Shown: positions 11,299 to 22,596, counted from the first letter of the stretch. The stretch is DNA of 64,000 nt from Theobroma cacao (GCF_000208745.1 NC_030851.1:35021856-35085855); one strand, 5' to 3'. The notes: a model not told the origin generated them from the sequence alone. Program-made: numbers and translations.

Positions 11299-14200
11299 TG
11301 TCACGACCTGAAACTCTCCATCGGGCCCGTGACAACCGCCGTGAGGCCTCGACAAACATTCTTTACCCCGAATGTCGATTGAAACCTCGCAAGGCTCTCG
11401 TATCAACTTTCGCACTTCTCCAATGAGCAATAGTAATTAAATCTCGCATTTAAAAAAAAATCATAAGTCGTTTGCAAATAAAGACAATAAAATATTATTT
11501 TCTGGCTCACATGGGTATTTTCGTAATTTTTGTCGAAAATCTCGAAACTTGCTAAAAATGTAGTAGGTGAGCAAAAAATATATATTTAATGATTTAAAAA
11601 TAAATTAAATATCTAAAACGTTCGTTTGAAAGCAAATTGTTGACAACTAATACTATTCAAAAATAATAAATGAAATATTCTATTTTGTCATAAAATAAAT
11701 TTTTATAGAAATATTCGTAAATAATTTTTTTTTCGCACATGAAAGTAAAGTAAAAATTGTATGAATAGATATACAGATAACCAAAATATAAGTTTTGATC
11801 TGCAATGACACGTGGGCCCACCTTTAACCAAAATGCATCGGAAGCTGGAAACCTACAGCTTTACAGATTCAAGTCCAAATGAAAGTCCTTGTCAAAGTCA
11901 GCTAACTATGGAATTCCCCGAGCTTGAAATGTGAGGAAATGAGGGTGGTGAGATTATAAAATCCCAGTGAGTAAACAGATACCATCTAAACTATCTAAAG
12001 TCGAGTAAATGGAGACAATTAAAATAAGTCATCATATTGTAATTTCATTACCTTTCAACTCATTTCAACCAAATAAAATCAATCCATATAAATCGAGAAA
12101 TCAACTTGGCTTATGAATTTCTTAAAACTTTGGCTCGTGCCAAAACTCATACTCGGTGATACCTTGCGCAGGGCATCTAACCAAGTCCACCAAGGCTGTT
12201 AAAATTTTGTATACACTTAAAATATATTTTTAGTTTGAGAAAAATACAGCCGTTCCTTGGCGTTGGTTGAGTTTCCCTTTACGTGGTGGTTTGGCTTGAA
12301 GTGAACCCTAAGCTTTACCCCAGGAGATACCCTACGAGCCTCTCCGTTCGAGGTAATAATATAATAGAGTTTACCGTGCCCCTCTAATAGGTTGGTCCAC
12401 GGAACCCCCTCTGCAGTGAATAATTAATATATAATCCACTAATCAATAAAATTCATTCTATCATGATATGGCAATTTATCGCAACCTAGCCTCTCAAGGC
12501 TGAATACACAGTATAAATAATTCTAACACTAAAATCAGTTTAGCCATTCATGCTCATATATTGTCATAAGCCATTCAATTTTAAAACCATAAATTTACAA
12601 CACAAGCAGGCAGTCTCCAATTACTCTATTTCAAAACCAGTATTCAATTTTTCAAAAAATTTATAAAATCACAAATTTCTCTTAAAACATAACAATTTAC
12701 CATTTAAACCCATTTTTCATAAAATCACACAATTGTATAAAACTACTCTAGATAATTAAGACGATAATAAGTTCACTCACTGTTCTAGGATCGATGTACT
12801 CCTAATCCTAGTCTCCAAGCACAATCTCTGTACTTTTATCAGTGTACTTTGCTCACCACCTATCCACAGTGTACAATACATAATTCACCACATTAATACT
12901 TGACCATTATAAAATCAATTTAGGCTCGGTATATATGCATGATATGATATACAACTTATCCGACTACCGCTTAAATGCGGTGTTGACCTAATTCGGCCTA
13001 TTATCTCCAATTTAACTCCAAATCATTTCTTCTCACTTTTTACACTCCAATTATAACTAAATTACCTCCATGATTGTGAATGAGATTCAATTTATCAGTC
13101 TCGGTAGTAAATTACAAAAATACCCCTAGTGGGTAAAAATCGTATTTTTGCTCCTAAAATTTCCATTATTTTTTTAGGCTCATAATTCATCATTTCTTAA
13201 CCAATTCTCCTAAAATGAAAATCAAATCTATCCTCACTCAACACATGATAAATTCGGCCATTAATGATTGTGGAAGAAAATAAATTCTTTTCTTGTTGTT
13301 TTGTTTCTAAATATGCTAAACTAACTTAAAACACTAACATAACTTAAAATCAAATTAATTTAACANTGTTCTAGGAGTCGATGTACTCCTAATCCTAGTC
13401 TCCAAGCACAATCTCTGTACTTTTACTAGTGTACTTTGCTCACCACCTATCCACAATGTACAATACATAATTCACCACATCAATACTTGACCATTATAAA
13501 ATCAATTCAGGCTCGGTATATATGCATGATATGATATACAACTTATCCGACTACCACTTAAATGCGGTGTTGACCTAATTCGGCCTATTATCTCTAATTT
13601 AACTCCAAATCAATTCTACTCACTTTCTACACTCCAATTATAACTAAATTACCTCCATGACTGTGAATGAGATTCAATTTATCAGTCTCGATAGCAAATT
13701 ACGAAAATACCCCTAGTGGGTAAAAATTCATATTTTTGCTTTGAAAATTTTCATTATTTTTCTAGGCTCATAATTCATCATTTCTTAACCAATTCTTCTA
13801 AAATGAAAATCAAATTTATCCTTACTCAACACATGATAAATTCGGCCATTAATGATTGTGGGAGAAAATAAATTCTTTTCTTGTTGTTTTGTTTCTAAAT
13901 ATGCTAAACTAACTTAAAACATTAACATAACTTAAAATCAAATTAATCTAACAACTTTCTCTCTCCTAACCCATTTTTCAGAATTGAATTCATCATAATA
14001 ACTCAATATTCAACCATGAAAATCAAGAACAAAAGCATGGGTAAGCTAGGTATCAAGGAGAACTAAAGAAATTCTAACTTACCTAGCTTGTTTCCTTGAT
14101 TTTTTCACTTTTTCTTTGAATTTTCCACCTAGGTTTTCTTGTTTTTTCCTTTGTTCTTCCTCTCTTTCTCTCTCTTCCTTGCTTGGCCGGCCATATGAAG

Positions 14201-15214
14201 AAAATGAGCTGATTTTATGCCTTTTTAATAAGAAACAATAAAATAATAAAGGTATGACACATGTCATTTTCTTATTGGTCCATTTTTAAAATTTTAAAAT
14301 TTTAATCCTTTTTATCTCCACCACACAATTAGTCAATGGTCAAAATGAGGATAAAGGAAGACCATGTGCTGGAAAAATGTCCTGGTGGTGAAAAATTACA
14401 ATTTTACCCCTGGGGTGGCAAAATTACCATTTTACCCTTTTACTCCAAATTATACCGAAATTAAAATTTTTCACTTCTAAACCTCAAATCTTACTCCAAC
14501 AAGTCAAATTATACTCCAATAAGTCAAATGGGGCCAAAAAAATCTTTTCTAAAATTTTCATTTTGTCCTCAGGTGGCAAATGACCATTTTACCCCTGGAT
14601 AGCGAAAATTCTGGTTTGACTCCAAATTGATCCTCAAACTCCGAATCACCATATTAAACCATTCTAGGACTTTAAACTTCTTAATTTCATCATAAATTCT
14701 CTATTTGATCTAGTTTGAGGGTTAAATCAACTTTATTGTACCTCTAGGTACAATACCGATTTTTATAAATTTTTCGGGACTCTACTAGCATGCAAACATG
14801 CTATCCATCACTTGTATGTCATGATAAATATTTTTATAGAGTTGGGCTTGTCATCTTCTCCCCCACTTGGATCAACCATATGATCCTTCTTCTTGATTGA
14901 CTTCGACATCCGGCTAAATATTATTATTTTAATATTATTTTATTAATAAAATATTATTTTATTCTAAGAATTTTATCTTGTCTCCTTGGTACCTGAAATA
15001 CCTTATTATGCCTCACTTGACTTCTGAATCGCCTTTTATCTCACAAATTCTTCTCTGATAAAATTATTATTATTTTATTATTATTTTCTCACTTGCAAAA
15101 TATTTTATTCTAAACTACTCCTTTCGTCTTTTATCACTTCTAAACATTTTAATTGACCTCAATTTGTATTCGATCAACTTTATTTATCAACATATCAAAG
15201 TATGGGGTATTTCA
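11299..15214. repeat. Solo LTR of a long-LTR retrotransposon family, copy 1 (TSD aaaac)
   Basis: Begins TGTCACGACC and ends GGGTATTTCA, so it has TG...CA termini. It is flanked by the perfect 5-bp direct repeat aaaac (11294-11298 and 15215-15219), which places it as a single insertion into the copia-2 integrase. The same sequence recurs at 29444-32884. No coding domain is found inside: only short open frames in AT-rich sequence. Apparent length is 3,916 bases, but about 586 of these look like an assembly duplication around the N at 13366, giving about 3.33 kb. LTRs this long occur in some plant Ty3/gypsy lineages (for example Tekay); the lineage here is not shown by the sequence. Confidence 0.9.
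12781..13953. repeat. 585/587-bp tandem duplication flanking a single N
   Basis: 12781-13365 and 13367-13953 are near-identical direct copies separated only by the N at 13366. The second solo LTR of the family (29444-32884) has this segment once. Scattered differences (for example gatcgatg versus gagtcgatg) suggest two unmerged overlapping contig ends, perhaps different haplotypes or low-quality reads. Confidence 0.85.
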
Positions 15215-15219
15215 AAAAC

Positions 15220-16070
15220 AGTTGGTTTAGCATGTAGAGCAAACTTGTCATATGGCTTGCTATTTATATGCCCATAACAAAGACATCCAAAGCTTCTCAA
15301 ATGATCACATGTGGGACTTTTTCAAGTAAAACCTCATATGGAGTTTTATTTTGTAAAATAGTGAATGGCATGCAGTTGATCAAGTATGCGGCAGTAAGAA
15401 CACATTCACCCTAAAACGAAATAAGAAGATGAGCTTGAAATCATAATGCTCGTGCAACTTCTAAAAAATGCCTATACTTTTGCTCAATAACTTTATTCTG
15501 TTGCGATATGTCTGTATAGCTAGATTGACGTTTCATGCCATGATCAAAATAATGAGTCATTAAATCATCATGAGTAAATTCTAAATCATTGTCTATCCAT
15601 AGAATTTTAACTCGTAAGTTAAATTGTGTGTAAACCCAATTAAAAAATTACAATAGATACGTTTTGGTTTCATACTTGTATTTCAAGAAGAAGGCCCATG
15701 TTGCTTGACTAAGATCATCCACTATGGTTAGAAAATAGTGAGATCCAGAAAATGATTTTGTTTTTTATGGGCCCCAAATATCACAATGTACTAAGTCAAA
15801 GGTATGCATAATCTTATTTTTATTGATAAGAAAAGATAATCCTGCTTGTTTTGCTTTACAACAAGCATCACAAAATAAAGTATTCTTGCAATCCAAAGAA
15901 ATGGATAAATTAAGAACCAAAGGAATGCGATTATTGGTAGATGCCCCAAGCATCGATGCCATAAAGTTGCATGAATCGAATTGCTGGCTATCAATGCCCT
16001 CTCCTTTCTTATCGGCTCCAAGTAATGAAAGCCATTATGCTCTCTACCCATTCCAATATGCGTCATCGAG
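15220..16070 (-). pseudogene. copia-2 GAG-pre-integrase and integrase remnant
   Basis: Minus strand. 15791-16066 contains the GAG-pre-integrase signature 'LWHRCLGHLP'. 15765-15962 contains 'FCDACCKAKQAGL' (H2C2-like Cys residues) and 'FDLVHCDIWGP', the start of the integrase core. Degenerate integrase blocks continue to about 15220, where the frame is cut by the solo LTR. The region is stop-ridden. Confidence 0.78.
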
Positions 16071-16179
16071 GGTAAGTCTTAAATCACAGAAAAATTCGAC
16101 CAAAAAGTTACTATATAATGTAAATCATGTGTCAATTTACTTACAGACAATAAATTGAAACAAGAATTAGGGGCCCCAG

Positions 16180-17540
16180 AGCTCACTCAAGGATTAATCT
16201 TTTTCCAAAAGCAACTTCGCCCAAAGCATGAACCTCTATTGTTTCACTGTTATTAATTTGTACTGGTGGTATATTGGGTCGAGATACCATATTTGATAAA
16301 GAGTCTATGTTGTGGGTTATATGATTTGTGGCTCTTGTTTCTACAACCCATTCATTGTTTCTTTTACCGAAAAAATTAGAGGTTGCCATGTTTGTAGATG
16401 GGTTACTTATTGGTGCTCCATGACTATTTAGTAAAGTTAATAGTTATTGATGCTGGGCATAAGTCAAACATGGGATAGGCAATCCAACTGCATCCATGGT
16501 GGCGGCACAAGTAGCTCCTGAAGACATGCTTGTCACTACATTGCTATCCCATTAATTTCCTCGAGAATACGATTGATCACTATTTATTTTTTTGCTACTC
16601 CACTTTCTAGATTTACGCTAATCTGGATAACCAATCACCTTGAAACAATATTCTTTGCTATGGTTTGTCTTCCCACAATGGATACAGGATGGAAATCAGC
16701 TATGACTCCCATCATCATTTTTCTTTTGTCGTAAATTATTTTCTATAGTGAATAGGGTAGTAACTTCAATGATGGGTGCATGAGTTGTAGTGACCAAACG
16801 TTACTTCTCTTTCTATGTTGCAATGGCGTATGCTCTTCCAAGATTTGGCAATGGGTCAACACTTAATATTTGTGACCGCACAGTTGAATATACTTCATCA
16901 AGTCCCATAAAAAAAAAAATCAAAAACCTTTTCTTCCTTACACATAGATTGCATCCTTTTCGTCGCACCATAGGTATATCCACATTTGCATGACGGGATT
17001 GGATTGAGACCCTATGACTCACCCCAAATGGTTTTTAATTTGCCATAATAGCACGAGATCAAGGATTTTTCTTGTTGTAAAAAGGCTATGGTGTGTTTCA
17101 ACTTGTAGACTTTCGATGCAATTTTTTAAGTAAATCTTTCTTTTAAATCTACCCGTATTTCTCTTGTAGTTTCAACATGAGCAGCACTACCTTGAAGCTC
17201 CTTAGCAAGTGCATTTGTAAGTCATGAAAGAACCACTGCATTGCATTGTATCCATGGCTGTAAATCTAGAGAATCAACATGTGGTTTTTTTATCGTTCCA
17301 TCCACAAAACCTGTTTTGTTTTTAGAATAGTGCGCATCCATAAAGCTATACCTCCACGTGAAATAGTTATCTCCATTTCCATTGAGAAGGTGCATCACAA
17401 AAATCAAGCTTGGATGATTGACGAATGCAAGTAGTATGGAGAAGTGGCATCAATAACCTTGCTTTGATTAGCACTCGCAGTCACCACAAATTCTTTTATA
17501 CTCTTACCTTTGTCATTATTTGCATATTCTCTTGCCATTT
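16180..17540 (-). pseudogene. copia-2 gag and protease remnant
   Basis: The gag start is probably the ATG at 17540-17538, about 30 bases downstream of the PBS. Gag has the usual early 'SPYYLH' block and 'NGDNYFTWRYSF...KNKTGFVDGTI' (17222-17407). 16813-17022 has 'GLDEVYSTVRSQIL', typical of the UBN2-like gag region. A CCHC zinc knuckle (CIHCGKTNHSKEYC) lies at about 16640-16690. Protease at 16183-16389 reads WVVETRATNH where an active enzyme has D-S/T-G-A, so the catalytic Asp and Gly are replaced. Confidence 0.8.
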
Positions 17541-17571
17541 AAAAAAAAAAAGAATCAGGGTTTCATAACCT

Positions 17572-17583
17572 GCTGTAATATCA
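17572..17583 (-). promoter_or_regulatory. Primer binding site of copia-2 (tRNA-iMet type)
   Basis: The minus strand reads TGATATTACAGC directly after the LTR end, 9 of 12 matches to the initiator-Met PBS. The sequence that follows resembles the common copia 'aggttatgaaaccc' leader. Confidence 0.65.
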
Positions 17584-17836
17584 TGAAAATTGAAATGACT
17601 CAAAATAATAGAGTCAGAAAAACCCTTGCCCTTCATTAACAAGATGAAGACACACACACACACACACATATACATATATATATATATATATACATGGCTT
17701 GCTTAGAGTACAAGTAAAGTAAATAATATAAAATGAAGTTTTTTAATCTTAGACTTCTTTGGAGTGCAAGTAAAGAAAAGGCTTAATAAGAAAAAATTAT
17801 ATAAAAGAATAAATCTCATAAATAAAAGATCCTCCA
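17584..17836 (-). repeat. 5' LTR of copia-2 (253 bp)
   Basis: Aligns with 8801-9042. It carries (CA)n then (TA)n at about 17651-17692. The outer end is cctcca and is followed by resumed hAT sequence. Confidence 0.85.
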
Positions 17837-18830
17837 ATAAGTATTATGATAGTTGTTACAGAAGTGAGTTAGTAAGGAATGGAGATAAGGTGCCAATGAT
17901 AAAGATTGGGCAATTATTAGGAGGATTTTTCTTTTCTTGAAAGAGGTTTATGATATGATTGTGAATGTTTCAAGTACATCTTATGTCATTGTCAATTCTT
18001 TCCTTGATTCTATTTTTGATGTGTATGACACTTTGATTGAATGGGAACAAAATGATGATGTTGATTTGAGGTCTATGGCAATGAGAATGAAAGCTAAATT
18101 TGATAAGTATTCAGGGAATATGGAAAAAATGAATTTGGTGATGTACATTGCCTTGATTCTTGATCCTAAGAAAAGCTTGCTTAAGTTGAATTTACTATGC
18201 AAGATATGTATTCTACTGAGCAAGTTATATTAATGTTTTCTTTGATGAAAAGAACAATGGATAAATTGTTTCAATATTATAAAACTATGTTGCAACCTCA
18301 ACCTCAATCTCATGTTGGTGAAAGTGGTCAAGAGTCTCAAATGTCAATGAGACAAGCCATCGGTGGTGAAGGTGGGCATGGTAGTGTTGTTGTTTCAAGT
18401 GGTAAGAAGCCATTAACTACTAAGAAAAGATTAGGTGCTTTTAAGAGGCATCAGTTAAACAGTGGCATAGAGGAGTAGAAATCGAAATTAGATAAATATT
18501 TATTTAAGCCAGTGGATGATGATGAGGATATTGACTTTGATGTTCTCATGTGGTGGAAACTCAATCAACATAGGTTTCCTATACTTGCTGTTATTGCTCA
18601 TGATGTATTGGCGGTTCCTTTATCAACAATTGTTTTCGAATCCGCTTTTAGTACCAGTGGATGTGTGCTTGATGCATTTAGGAGTTTTTTTTACTTTTAA
18701 AGTAGTGCAAACAGTTATTTGTGCTTAAGATTGGTTAAATGGAAAAACACGTGGTAATCCGAAGCAGATTAAGGATGATTTGGACGAGATCGATAAACTT
18801 GATTTTAGTAATTATTTCTTTGTTTCTTTA
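17837..18830 (+). pseudogene. hAT transposase pseudogene, 3' part (C-terminal catalytic region and hATC dimerisation domain)
   Basis: Continues the gene interrupted at 8800. 17937-18233 has the hAT block 'LRSMAMRMKAKFDKYSGNMEKMN' followed by 'ALILDPKKSLLKL'. 18197-18478 holds a low-complexity Gln/Ser/Gly linker. 18512-18700 is the hATC dimerisation signature: 'DFDVLMWWKLNQHRFPILAVIAHDVL', then 'VPLSTIVFESAFSTSGCVLD' and 'FRSFF'. A 'DWLNGKTRGNPKQIKDDLDEIDKLD' tail reaches about 18815. Stops occur between the blocks and a frameshift follows 'RSFF'. Family assignment is firm; function is lost. I did not find the element's terminal inverted repeats. Confidence 0.88.
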
Positions 18831-19570
18831 GTTCTTTGTTTAATTTACCATAATATAGTATCTTTTTTTTTAAATTGTTTCTTTGTTTCTTTAGTTCTTT
18901 GATTAAAGATTCTACCATATTTATTATTTTATTTTTTAAATTTGTCAAAGATTACATTAAAGCTCATACGTGAAATTAAGGCTGAGTCCGAGTCTGACTC
19001 TGAGTAATGTGTTATTCCTATCGGCTATTTTAATTCTTCAAGTAATATTATCATTAAATGTTATGTATATTTATATTTATAATTTATTTTTATTATCTTA
19101 ACAGAATCATTTATACTTATTATTTTATATTTTAACATTTTTAGGAACATGTTTTGAAAAATTATTAAATTGGAGTTGGAGGTCCAAGGTCTATCAAATC
19201 TATGTTTTGAAGTTTAGTAATTTATGTTGTGTAACTTTTAACTTTTATGGATTTGTAATATGTACAATTTATTAATTTATGTTGTACTTCTCACATTTTT
19301 TTTATACTGGAAATTCACACAGGGCTTAGCTACCTTGTTAAATTTTATTAATTATGAAATAAAAAGTACAAAAGAGGGGGACCTAAACTGTACCTTTAAG
19401 TTACATGATCATGAGAAAATTTCGGATAAGCACCTAGAGTAAGGAAAATCATTTTACGTGTATAACTTTTGATGGTACAGTAAAACAGATATTCCCTACT
19501 ATTACATTGAGTCAATAAACTAAATAAAATTAAAAACAGAAAATGTAAATAAGAAAAGCACCTAGAATCG
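18831..19570. other. AT-rich sequence downstream of the hAT gene
   Basis: No gene recognised. Two near-copies of 'tttctttgtttctttagttcttt' lie at about 18817-18840 and 18880-18902. The hAT element's right end should be in or beyond this stretch, but I could not identify it. Confidence 0.45.
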
Positions 19571-19571
19571 A

Positions 19572-19622
19572 GTGTTTCATTTTATGACCATAATTTTTAC
19601 TATCGTCATAAAATTGAAACAC
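19572..19622. repeat. Short inverted repeat (hairpin)
   Basis: Arms gtgtttcattttatgac and gtcataaaattgaaacac are complementary apart from one bulged base, with a 16-base loop. Purpose unknown; it is the size of a small hairpin or a deletion remnant of a MITE. Confidence 0.6.
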
Positions 19623-19779
19623 ATCCATATTACAAAATTCTATGTGAATAGCAAAATAAGAAAAGTAAACTAGGAGTATTACTCCTTTACATTCATTTAA
19701 AGCGAACATAAGGTAAACTAACTTTATCTAATCTAAGAATACCTCTAAGTTGACCTTCTGCTTGTAAAAATACTTGCAG

Positions 19780-20290
19780 GTTCTGGTGCGTATGCCCCTG
19801 ATTTGAGAGATGGTCTGCTACCTGGTTCCCTTTTGATGGATGTGCGAAATCCTAAAAGAAATACCACTCAAGGATTTGTGAATGGAAGCAAGCAAATACC
19901 GAGTCCTAGAGGATCCCTGATGACCCTTATTTATCATGTGAACCACTATTTTTGCATCCATTTCTATCCAGAGTCTAGTAATATTGTACTCAATACACAA
20001 AAGTAAACCCTTGTGTAGTGCCATTAACTCTGCTTGTAATGAATCATACGGGTCGAAATTTTCAAAAAATTAAAAAATCATGGTACCTATATGGTCTTGA
20101 AGGAGTCCTCCTCCAACAGCATTCTGAAAATTATGCTTGGAACTGCCATCAACATTCAACTTAAACTTACCTACTGATGGTTTATGCCAAGAGAATTTTT
20201 TGGACGATGTGGGATTGCCTGCTGAAATGTTAGACCGCATGCCTGAGCAATCTATAAGTCTCCCCTCCATTGCCACCAGTGGAATTGCCT
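19780..20290 (-). pseudogene. LINE-type RNase H domain fragment
   Basis: The minus strand has the plant LINE RNase H signature. In 20070-20276 'SWHKPSVGKFKLNVDGSSKHN' holds the first catalytic Asp (NVDGSS), followed by 'VGGGLLQDH'. In 19818-20024 'ALHKGLLLCIEYNITRLWIEMDAKIVV' holds the next acidic residues, and 'ISHIHQKGTR' comes near the end, where intact copies have HV.R..N..AD. A frameshift lies between the two parts and another follows KGTR. It is either the 3' end of a 5'-truncated LINE or an isolated RVT_3-type gene fragment. Confidence 0.7.
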
Positions 20291-21050
20291 TCCATGAAAT
20301 AATTGGTGGATGAAATTAATAATAAAATGAAAAAGAAAATATATAAAATATATTAAATTGGCTAAAAAAATTAAATAAAATGAAAAAGATAAGGGAAGAA
20401 ACAATTTCATAAATTGTACATAATATGAAATCCAATTTAGTTAGTTATGGGATGCAATTAATCTAAATGTAAGAAGTACAACATATGAGCTTAGCACAAT
20501 TTTAAGTCTAAACCCAATGCAATTTTTTCAATTTTTATCAGTTTTGTACCATTTTAGTCCAAGCCCATCTCAACTTTCAACTGACCAAAACCGGCCAATG
20601 CTCTGTCCTAAACATATCAGTATAATTATTTTTACTAAGATATTATATTTTTTAATTTAATATAAAATAGTTAAGATTAATTAAAAATATTTTATATAAA
20701 ATAAGAAATAAGTTTTTCACACATGAAATCCTTTCTTTAATTTTAATTTCTAATTTATGATTTATTGACATAATAAACAAATCAATATAATAATATGATG
20801 AGAAATAAATAAATAAATAAAAATAATTAAACATTATTTTATATATAATGTTTTTAACGTTGAAACAAATGTTTTAAATGTATTGCATAATTGAGTAAAG
20901 TTAAAATTTTTACTGTATTATAAAAGAAAATATTTTTTATAAGATGATTCAACTAATTGAAAATATTTTTAGTAATTTAACTAAATAATAAAAAATATTA
21001 AATTTTTCAGTAAAATATTTTACATAATCTTTTTAGTTATTGAACGGATG
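20291..21050. other. AT-rich spacer
   Basis: No gene recognised on either strand. The stretch is rich in poly-A/T and TATTTT words. Confidence 0.5.
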
Positions 21051-21107
21051 CGAAGTCGAAGAATGGAAAAACCTTGAGAGGCGAATCGATTAAAGCTGTA
21101 GTGGGCC

Positions 21108-21350
21108 ATGGCGCTTTTAGCTGTCCTTCAGCCTCCGTCCATAGATTCAACCTGTGGGACCTACAAAGAGCCCAAGCCCAAATCCTTAAAACAGATGTTT
21201 GGTGACTATTCGGCTCTTTCGAATGACTTGACCCTCTTTCCATTGAACATTTACCAGATATCCAAGGATTTCATTTTATGTGAGGCCAAAACCTTGGGAG
21301 GGCAAACAAGGAGCAAATTGCAAATCCAAGTAATATTCTACCCTAAATAA
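21108..21350 (+). CDS. Unrecognised 80-aa open frame in a locally GC-richer patch
   Basis: The ATG at 21108 opens 80 codons ending TAA at about 21350. Base composition here is more balanced than in the surrounding AT-rich DNA, which hints at real or former coding sequence. The product begins MALLAVLQPP, has a Lys/Pro patch (EPKPKSLKQMFGDY) and shows no signal peptide, membrane segment or motif that I recognise. A GT at 'ccaagtaat' near 21330 could be a splice donor, so it might be a first exon or a gene relic. A 68-codon antisense frame (21037-21243) overlaps it and looks like a shadow. Confidence 0.3.
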   Translation: MALLAVLQPPSIDSTCGTYKEPKPKSLKQMFGDYSALSNDLTLFPLNIYQISKDFILCEAKTLGGQTRSKLQIQVIFYPK

Positions 21351-21860
21351 TTTTGGAGAATTTTCCCGGACGCATACTCCGAATGCCCAGATCGATCGGC
21401 GTTGCATAGTTTTGAAGATATATACACAAACTATTCACGTTTTAGATCCGTCCCAAATGTCCATTCTTCTTTATACAAATCAGCAGACTTTTCGTTTGAT
21501 GCTAAAAGCAAATTTTAGTTAGCCTTGTAGAAATGTAGGCGGCAGAGAGTTGGAAATAATATTGGAACTAGAATGTCAAAGATGAGTGTTTACTGTGTTT
21601 CTAAATTGGCTGCTGTTGCATTTGTTCGGCTATGACTTTCTCTTGAAAATTAGCATTAAACAAAAGAAAACAGAGTCCATTCTTCAATAGTAGATTAATT
21701 ATATGCATAGAAAAGCATTTCCCACTACCCTTTTTTCTGGTCTAATACAAACGGCATTTAAATCCGACCGCTGTCTCTTGCTCTGTTTCATTGTATATAT
21801 CAATCCCCTCTGTCGCACAAATTCTGTTAAGGCAGTTGAAACAACCAAAAGGAAGTAACG
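21351..21860 (+). promoter_or_regulatory. Likely promoter and 5' region of the IDL gene, with a TATA element at 21792-21800
   Basis: This stretch is non-coding. tgtatatat at 21792-21800 lies 61 bases upstream of the ATG at 21861, a suitable distance for a TATA box with a short leader. No other control site can be called with confidence. Confidence 0.5.
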
Positions 21861-22115
21861 ATGCGATCTTCGGAGAAATGTTTCGAGTGTTTGAGGCTTG
21901 TCATCGTCCTTTTTCTTCTGTTACTGGCCAAGGCTTCTATGGGAGGATGCATCCGGCCAATAAACAAAGGTACTAAAAGTTTTGGACATTTGTTCGACAC
22001 TCAGCTTCCTCGAGGGCCAGTGCCTCCGTCAGGGCCTTCTCCATGCCATAACAAGCTGGATCCTTACGATTACCGCAAGGTCTCCTACTCCAATGGTTAT
22101 ATCATTTGCCCATGA
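21861..22115 (+). CDS. IDA-like (IDL) secreted peptide precursor
   Basis: Single-exon frame of 84 residues with the layout of INFLORESCENCE DEFICIENT IN ABSCISSION (IDA) family precursors. It has a short basic N-terminus, a hydrophobic signal-peptide core at about residues 11-26 (LRLVIVLFLLLLAKAS), a variable middle, and a conserved Pro-rich motif at residues 50-64 (PRGPVPPSGPSPCHN). The family core is P-x-P-P-S-x-P-S-x-x-H-N. In IDA the two residues before HN are Lys-Arg; here they are Pro-Cys, which from memory resembles the IDL6/IDL7 subgroup. A 20-residue tail follows the motif, longer than in IDA itself. Known IDA peptides are secreted, proteolytically trimmed, proline-hydroxylated, and bind HAESA/HSL receptor kinases to control cell separation and, for some members, defence responses. 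The start is the first ATG before the signal peptide. It is the only intact host gene I recognise in the window. No gene symbol is given because the exact paralogue is uncertain. Confidence 0.85.
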   Translation: MRSSEKCFECLRLVIVLFLLLLAKASMGGCIRPINKGTKSFGHLFDTQLPRGPVPPSGPSPCHNKLDPYDYRKVSYSNGYIICP

Positions 22116-22542
22116 TGATCATAGAGTATTTTTGTTCATTTCTCTTGTGTCTTTTTTTTTTCGCAGCATGCATGGGAAAAGAAATCAGCAGTCAGTATTT
22201 TAAAGTAGTTATCAATTGTAGCATTCTTTATTGGAAAGTTGTTTGTTTATTATTTCAAAGATTGCCCAAATTAAATTAATCCAATCAAATGCAGATGCAT
22301 CGAGATATAAATCTGTTGCTTATATCTGGCCTTTACATATGTCCTTGCAATATTAGAACTTACAAAAAAATGTTAATGTCATCAGTTCTACTTCCACGAA
22401 TTAACAAACTGAAATATGATGATTGAGATGATTAGGATGCCTATCTAGGAAATTATCGAATTCTTGTTTTCTTATCACGTATAATTTAAAAAAAAAAAAG
22501 GAAACTCTAATTCAGCTTTATAAGCAAAGATATATATATATN

Positions 22543-22596
<54 letters not shown>

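Larger units (their letters stand above)
8801..17836 (-). mobile_element. Ty1/copia retrotransposon inserted in the hAT gene (copia-2), itself split by a solo LTR
   Basis: On the minus strand the order is LTR (17836-17584), PBS, gag, zinc knuckle, protease, GAG-pre-integrase, integrase, [solo LTR 15214-11299], integrase C-terminus, RT, RNase H, PPT, LTR (9042-8801). The hAT transposase reading continues on both sides, which proves insertion into the hAT gene. I found no convincing 5-bp target duplication: the left flank is a T run and the right flank is ataag. Without the solo LTR the element is about 5.1 kb, normal for copia. All domains contain stops. Confidence 0.88.

Noticed and set aside
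14079..14267. Glu/Lys/Arg-rich 62-codon frame in the first solo LTR
   Set aside because: It derives from a CT-rich tract on the other strand; the second LTR copy does not preserve it.
8796..17841. Target duplication for copia-2
   Set aside because: Left flank ttttt and right flank ataag do not match; I leave the TSD unassigned rather than shift the LTR ends to force one.
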